In this document: piece after piece, positions 40,648-43,230 of the stretch
How positions within the stretch are numbered: the first letter of the stretch is position 1
How the letters are laid out: each line of letters starts with the position of its first letter
Position numbers and translations under genes: made by a program
From: Acidobacteriota bacterium
Lineage (GTDB): Bacteria; Actinomycetota; Acidimicrobiia; Spongiisociales; ZC4RG35
Length of the DNA: 43,230 nucleotides
Direction of reading: 5' to 3'
Assembly (NCBI GenBank): GCA_022573225.1
Contig: JACZUI010000018.1
Span: 1 to 43,230 of the forward strand
The notes under the pieces: generated by a model
Told to the model about the DNA's origin: nothing
Databases searched by the model: none
What the model saw: the letters and a program-made list of their open reading frames with translations, nothing else

Positions 40648-41627
40648 CAGGTGGCGATCCGGGAGGTGGTTCCCGGCACCCGGAGCCGGCCCATGATCTC
40701 ATCGAGCACGTCGGGAAGCGACTCTCCTCGCATCTGTGCCTCGGGGCGAAGCGTCATCCGGTGTTCGAGGACAGGATGGGCGAGAATCTTGACATCATCC
40801 GGGGTGATGTACTCCCGACCTTGTGAAACGGCCCGAGCCCGCGCCAGACGCTGGAGAAACAGAGCCGACCGAGGTGATGCGCCCAGCATGACATCGCTGT
40901 GGTTTCGGGTCCCTTCGACCAGATCGACAATGTATGTCTTCACCGACTGGGAGACGGAGACCGCCTGAGCCGTGTGAATCATCTGGTCGACCTCATTGAT
41001 AGTGGCCACTGGTTCGAGATCGAGAAAGGTTGACCGGATGCCATGGGTGTCGAGGATCTCGAGTTCCTTGTGTCGGCTCGGGTATCCGATCACTACGCGC
41101 ATCATGAACCGGTCGAGTTGGGCCTCCGGCAGCGGGTATGTGCCTTCATGCTCCAACGGGTTTTGTGTGGCGATCACCATGAAGGGAGGGTCGAGCGGCC
41201 GGGTGACGCCGTCGGAAGTCACCTGTCGCTCCTCCATTGCCTCGAGTAACGCAGACTGTGTCTTGGGGCTGGCCCGGTTGATCTCGTCGCCCACGACGAT
41301 GTTGGCGAATATGGGTCCGGGCTTGAATTCGAATTCGCTCCGGTTTCGATCCCATATCGAGACACCAGTGACATCGGATGGGAGCAGGTCAGGGGTGAAC
41401 TGGATGCGCTGGAAGACGCTGTCGATCGACCTGGCGACCGACTTTGCCAGCTGCGTCTTGCCGACGCCAGGCACATCTTCTATAAGCACGTGGCCCTCTG
41501 CAATCAGCGCCAGAATCACGAGCTCGACCACCTCACGCTTGCCCTGGATGACCTTTTCGACGTTTGTCGCGATTCGATCGAACCCGTCCGTAAACTTCTC
41601 TACCTGCTGAGGGGTTAGCTCGGCCAA
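40647..41627 (-). CDS. MoxR-family AAA+ ATPase
   Basis: 326 residues from TTG 41627, chosen because GGGAGG precedes it and the protein then begins LAELTPQQVEKF as MoxR proteins do. The frame is open to ATG 41708, ATG 41822 and 41867; those starts would add a Gln/Asn-rich stretch antisense to the gene at 41721. Walker A GVGKTQLAKSVARS, PDLLPSDVTG, Walker B FANIVVGDEINRASPKTQSALLEAMEERQVT and sensor VIATQNPLEHEGTYPLPEAQLDRF are intact. MoxR ATPases act as chaperones for the DUF58/VWA proteins encoded next to them. Confidence 0.9.
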   Translation of the reverse strand: MAELTPQQVEKFTDGFDRIATNVEKVIQGKREVVELVILALIAEGHVLIEDVPGVGKTQLAKSVARSIDSVFQRIQFTPDLLPSDVTGVSIWDRNRSEFEFKPGPIFANIVVGDEINRASPKTQSALLEAMEERQVTSDGVTRPLDPPFMVIATQNPLEHEGTYPLPEAQLDRFMMRVVIGYPSRHKELEILDTHGIRSTFLDLEPVATINEVDQMIHTAQAVSVSQSVKTYIVDLVEGTRNHSDVMLGASPRSALFLQRLARARAVSQGREYITPDDVKILAHPVLEHRMTLRPEAQMRGESLPDVLDEIMGRLRVPGTTSRIAT

Positions 41628-41720
41628 ACGGTCCTCCCGCCGTTTTCTCCTGTGCGAAGACTCTACCTGCGGGCCTCCCTTGGCGGAGTTAGACTGGGTG
41701 TGGGGCATGGCTATCGCATC

Positions 41721-41957
41721 GTGAGAAACCGTCTGGGCATTGGCAGGCATTTGCTGGCTTTGATTCGCCGGCCAGTTTTGCTGTGGGAGGCCGCTCGAGT
41801 CTCCGTAGCGTTTCGTACTCATCGTGGTTTGTTTCCCTCCTCGGAATACCTCGACTGGAGGTTTCATACCGCCTACGGCGATGACATGTCAGCGGTGGTT
41901 GTGGAAGACACCATCGCCTTCCTGGGCTGGCGGCGAAGGATGAGGCGGGTCGCATGA
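41721..41957 (+). CDS. small conserved-type protein divergent from moxR
   Basis: 78 residues from GTG 41721 (other in-frame starts reach back to 41652). Basic, helix-rich N-terminus (RNRLGIGRHLLALIRRPVLLWEAARVSVAF) followed by FPSSEYLDWRFHTAYGDD and VVEDTIAFLGWRRRMRR. Similar short proteins with an YLxWRxxTAYG core are familiar to me from actinobacteria but have no known function. Its TGA overlaps the next ATG (ATGA), which argues that this frame is translated. Confidence 0.6.
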   Translation: MRNRLGIGRHLLALIRRPVLLWEAARVSVAFRTHRGLFPSSEYLDWRFHTAYGDDMSAVVVEDTIAFLGWRRRMRRVA

Positions 41958-42538
41958 CGAATCTTGCGCTCCGTCTCCAGGATGTGCCCGGCGTCGCCTC
42001 CGTAGTGGTAGACCTCGACGACACCGAAACCGAGGGAATCAACGTCCGGCTGGACCCTGGAGCGGATGAAGCCGCAGTGATGGGGCGAATTCGGGCGCTG
42101 CTTGTGGCATACGGGGTTCGATCCGCAAACTCGCCCAGGCTGCGGGTTGGCCGGTCGGCGTTTCCCATGTCGTCGGACGACTTGGGCGTTGAAGTCCGAA
42201 TAACCCCAATCAAGGGCGGTGCCCGGGTTGAGGTGATGGGCAGATTGGTGAGGTCGTTCCGAATCGTTCCTCCTAACCCATCGGCAATCGCTCAGGGCGT
42301 GTCTGACGCCTGGTGTCAAGTCGTAGGCAAGATTCCGATGGAGATCGTCAGGGTCAACCTCGGCGACGGGGGAGAGCTGAGTGTCGTCGCGTCGAACGGG
42401 AGCACCGAGAGTGTTGGGCGCGCCAATGTGAGCAGCGGTTGGGAGACCGCAATCGCGCACGCGGTCGGGCAAGCTATCGGGTTGATAGGCAACGCCGACA
42501 GCCGGAGCGAATCGAGGCTGGCTTCAAGCGGTTGGTAA
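41954..42538 (+). CDS. protein of unknown function
   Basis: 194 residues, no membrane segment. Residues 1-55 look like an alpha/beta unit (LQDVPGVASVVVDLDDTETEGINVRLDPGADEAAVMGRIRALLVAYG), reminiscent of an ACT- or Asp23-like small domain but not recognisable as either. The second half (about 75-180) alternates strands and helices. It is translationally coupled to the gene at 41721 by a 4-bp overlap. I do not recognise a family. Confidence 0.6.
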   Translation: MTNLALRLQDVPGVASVVVDLDDTETEGINVRLDPGADEAAVMGRIRALLVAYGVRSANSPRLRVGRSAFPMSSDDLGVEVRITPIKGGARVEVMGRLVRSFRIVPPNPSAIAQGVSDAWCQVVGKIPMEIVRVNLGDGGELSVVASNGSTESVGRANVSSGWETAIAHAVGQAIGLIGNADSRSESRLASSGW

Positions 42539-42565
42539 CGTCGCTGTGAGGCGATAGGCAAACCA

Positions 42566-43063
42566 ATGTCCAGGGTTCTTGTATTGAACGCAAGCTACGA
42601 ACCACTGTCGGTGGTAGCTACGCGTCGTGCCGTGGTCCTGGTCTTGAACCAGAAGGCGACCGTTGTCGTGCCCCGTTCGGAGATCTGGAGCAGTGAGCAT
42701 GAGATCCTCGAGGTGCCTTCGATCGTTCGTCTCAACCGGTTCGTCAAGGTCCCGTACCGACGCGCTGCTCCGGTCACAAGACGAGCGGTGTTTGGTCGCG
42801 ACGGTCATTCTTGCCAATACTGTGGAGCCGCCGCCGAGTCCATCGATCATGTGCTGCCGCGATCGAAGGGGGGGAACCACAGCTGGGAGAACGTCGTGGC
42901 TTGCTGTCGCAGCTGCAACATTCGTAAGGGGGACCGTCTCCCCGGCGAGGCCGGCTTCAATCTCGCCAGGACTCCAGGCCCGCCGCGACGTTACGCCTGG
43001 ATATACGCGTCGACTGGTTATCAGGTCGATCCCGATTGGCGCCCGTACCTGGAAGTCGCCTGA
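42566..43063 (+). CDS. HNH endonuclease
   Basis: 165 residues. N-terminal half (VLVLNASYEPLSVVATRRAVVLVLNQKATVV) is the usual lead-in of this actinobacterial and general bacterial HNH group. The HNH domain has zinc Cys83/Cys86 (CQYC), Asp94-His95 (IDHVLPRSKGG), Asn109 (WENVVACC) and Cys114/Cys117 with Lys121 (CRSCNIRKGDR). It should cut DNA; the biological role of this stand-alone housekeeping type is not established. No restriction or phage genes are nearby. Confidence 0.92.
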   Translation: MSRVLVLNASYEPLSVVATRRAVVLVLNQKATVVVPRSEIWSSEHEILEVPSIVRLNRFVKVPYRRAAPVTRRAVFGRDGHSCQYCGAAAESIDHVLPRSKGGNHSWENVVACCRSCNIRKGDRLPGEAGFNLARTPGPPRRYAWIYASTGYQVDPDWRPYLEVA

Positions 43064-43079
43064 CCCGAAGAGTGGGCTC

Positions 43080-43230
43080 CTAGCTGACCTCCGCTGGTTC
43101 GTCGTCGGCTTCCGCAGCGGCTATTTGCTCAAACGACATGTCGGGGATCCTTCTTGCGGTGAACATCGCCCCGATGACAATGGTGGCGACGACGACCAGT
43201 CCAATCCGGAGGGCCAGCAACTGTCCTGTC
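43080..43230 (-). CDS. C-terminal end of a membrane protein (partial)
   Basis: Reading from the window edge toward the TAG at 43080-43082 gives about 50 residues: a membrane helix (LALRIGLVVVATIVIGAMF), a basic turn (TARRIPD) and an acidic tail ending DDEPAEVS. The start lies beyond the window. Too short to assign a family. It converges with the HNH gene, 16 bp apart. Confidence 0.6.
   Translation of the reverse strand, partial: TGQLLALRIGLVVVATIVIGAMFTARRIPDMSFEQIAAAEADDEPAEVS

Noticed and set aside
1-43230. tRNA genes, CRISPR arrays, insertion sequences, phage genes
   Set aside because: Looked for on both strands by eye; no cloverleaf with CCA-type end, no regularly spaced repeats, no transposase or integrase pattern was found.

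Overview
The window looks like chromosomal DNA of a high-GC Gram-positive bacterium, most likely an uncultured or little-studied Actinobacteriota lineage; an Acidimicrobiia-like member is my best guess. The evidence is indirect: high GC, many GTG/TTG starts, DUF3040 and DUF2007 proteins, a DEDD-exonuclease/GIY-YIG fusion of the kind known from actinobacteria, and a perfect Gram-positive-type LexA box. Genes are densely packed and mostly housekeeping. I see no prophage, insertion sequence, CRISPR array or tRNA.

Layout. 1-1500: small membrane protein, RNase P RNA (rnpB) with a UUCG hairpin behind it, and a broken aquaporin gene. 1500-4603: a GGCT-like protein, then the most unusual gene of the window (2099-2710), a secreted thioredoxin-fold lipoprotein. 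Its reading frame is interrupted once, by TGA exactly where the first cysteine of the WCxxC active site belongs, and a SECIS-like stem-loop lies just downstream. I read it as a candidate selenoprotein (UPTC). A DUF4440 protein and a PAF-acetylhydrolase-like hydrolase follow. 4608-11958 (minus strand): a complete System I cytochrome c maturation operon, in transcription order tlpA-like, lgt-like, ccmA, B, C, D, E, F, ccmH/I fusion, ccmG. 11980-14900: SOS-controlled exonuclease/GIY-YIG nuclease, TrmH-type RNA methyltransferase, DUF2007 protein and a highly structured 165-bp intergenic element. 14896-17459: nitroreductase, USP-CBS protein, alpha/beta hydrolase. 17680-21195: an OpuC-type osmoprotectant ABC transporter closed by a strong bidirectional terminator. 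21288-23900: two CNNM/CorC membrane proteins. 23973-27681: small proteins, a metallophosphoesterase, an SRPBCC protein, and an operon of ArsA-HSP20 ATPase, a 62-aa protein and a DUF1232 protein. 27777-33172: threonine aldolase and the type II fatty acid synthesis cluster fabD-fabH-fabG-acpP-fabF. 33204-37181: two membrane proteins, a histidine phosphatase, DNA polymerase IV, DUF3040 protein, MerR-type regulator. 37184-41627 (minus strand): MoxR ATPase, DUF58 and transglutaminase genes, a typical three-gene set. 41721-43230: two unknown proteins, an HNH endonuclease and the end of a membrane protein gene.

How parts may work together. The ccm operon exports haem, holds it on CcmE, reduces apocytochrome thiols (CcmG, CcmH, perhaps the TlpA-like protein) and ligates haem (CcmF). 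With the candidate selenoprotein only 1.9 kb away, three extracytoplasmic thiol-redox proteins lie within 10 kb. No cytochrome c and no Sec-machinery gene (selA, selB, selC, selD) lies in the window, so the selenoprotein reading depends on the rest of the genome.
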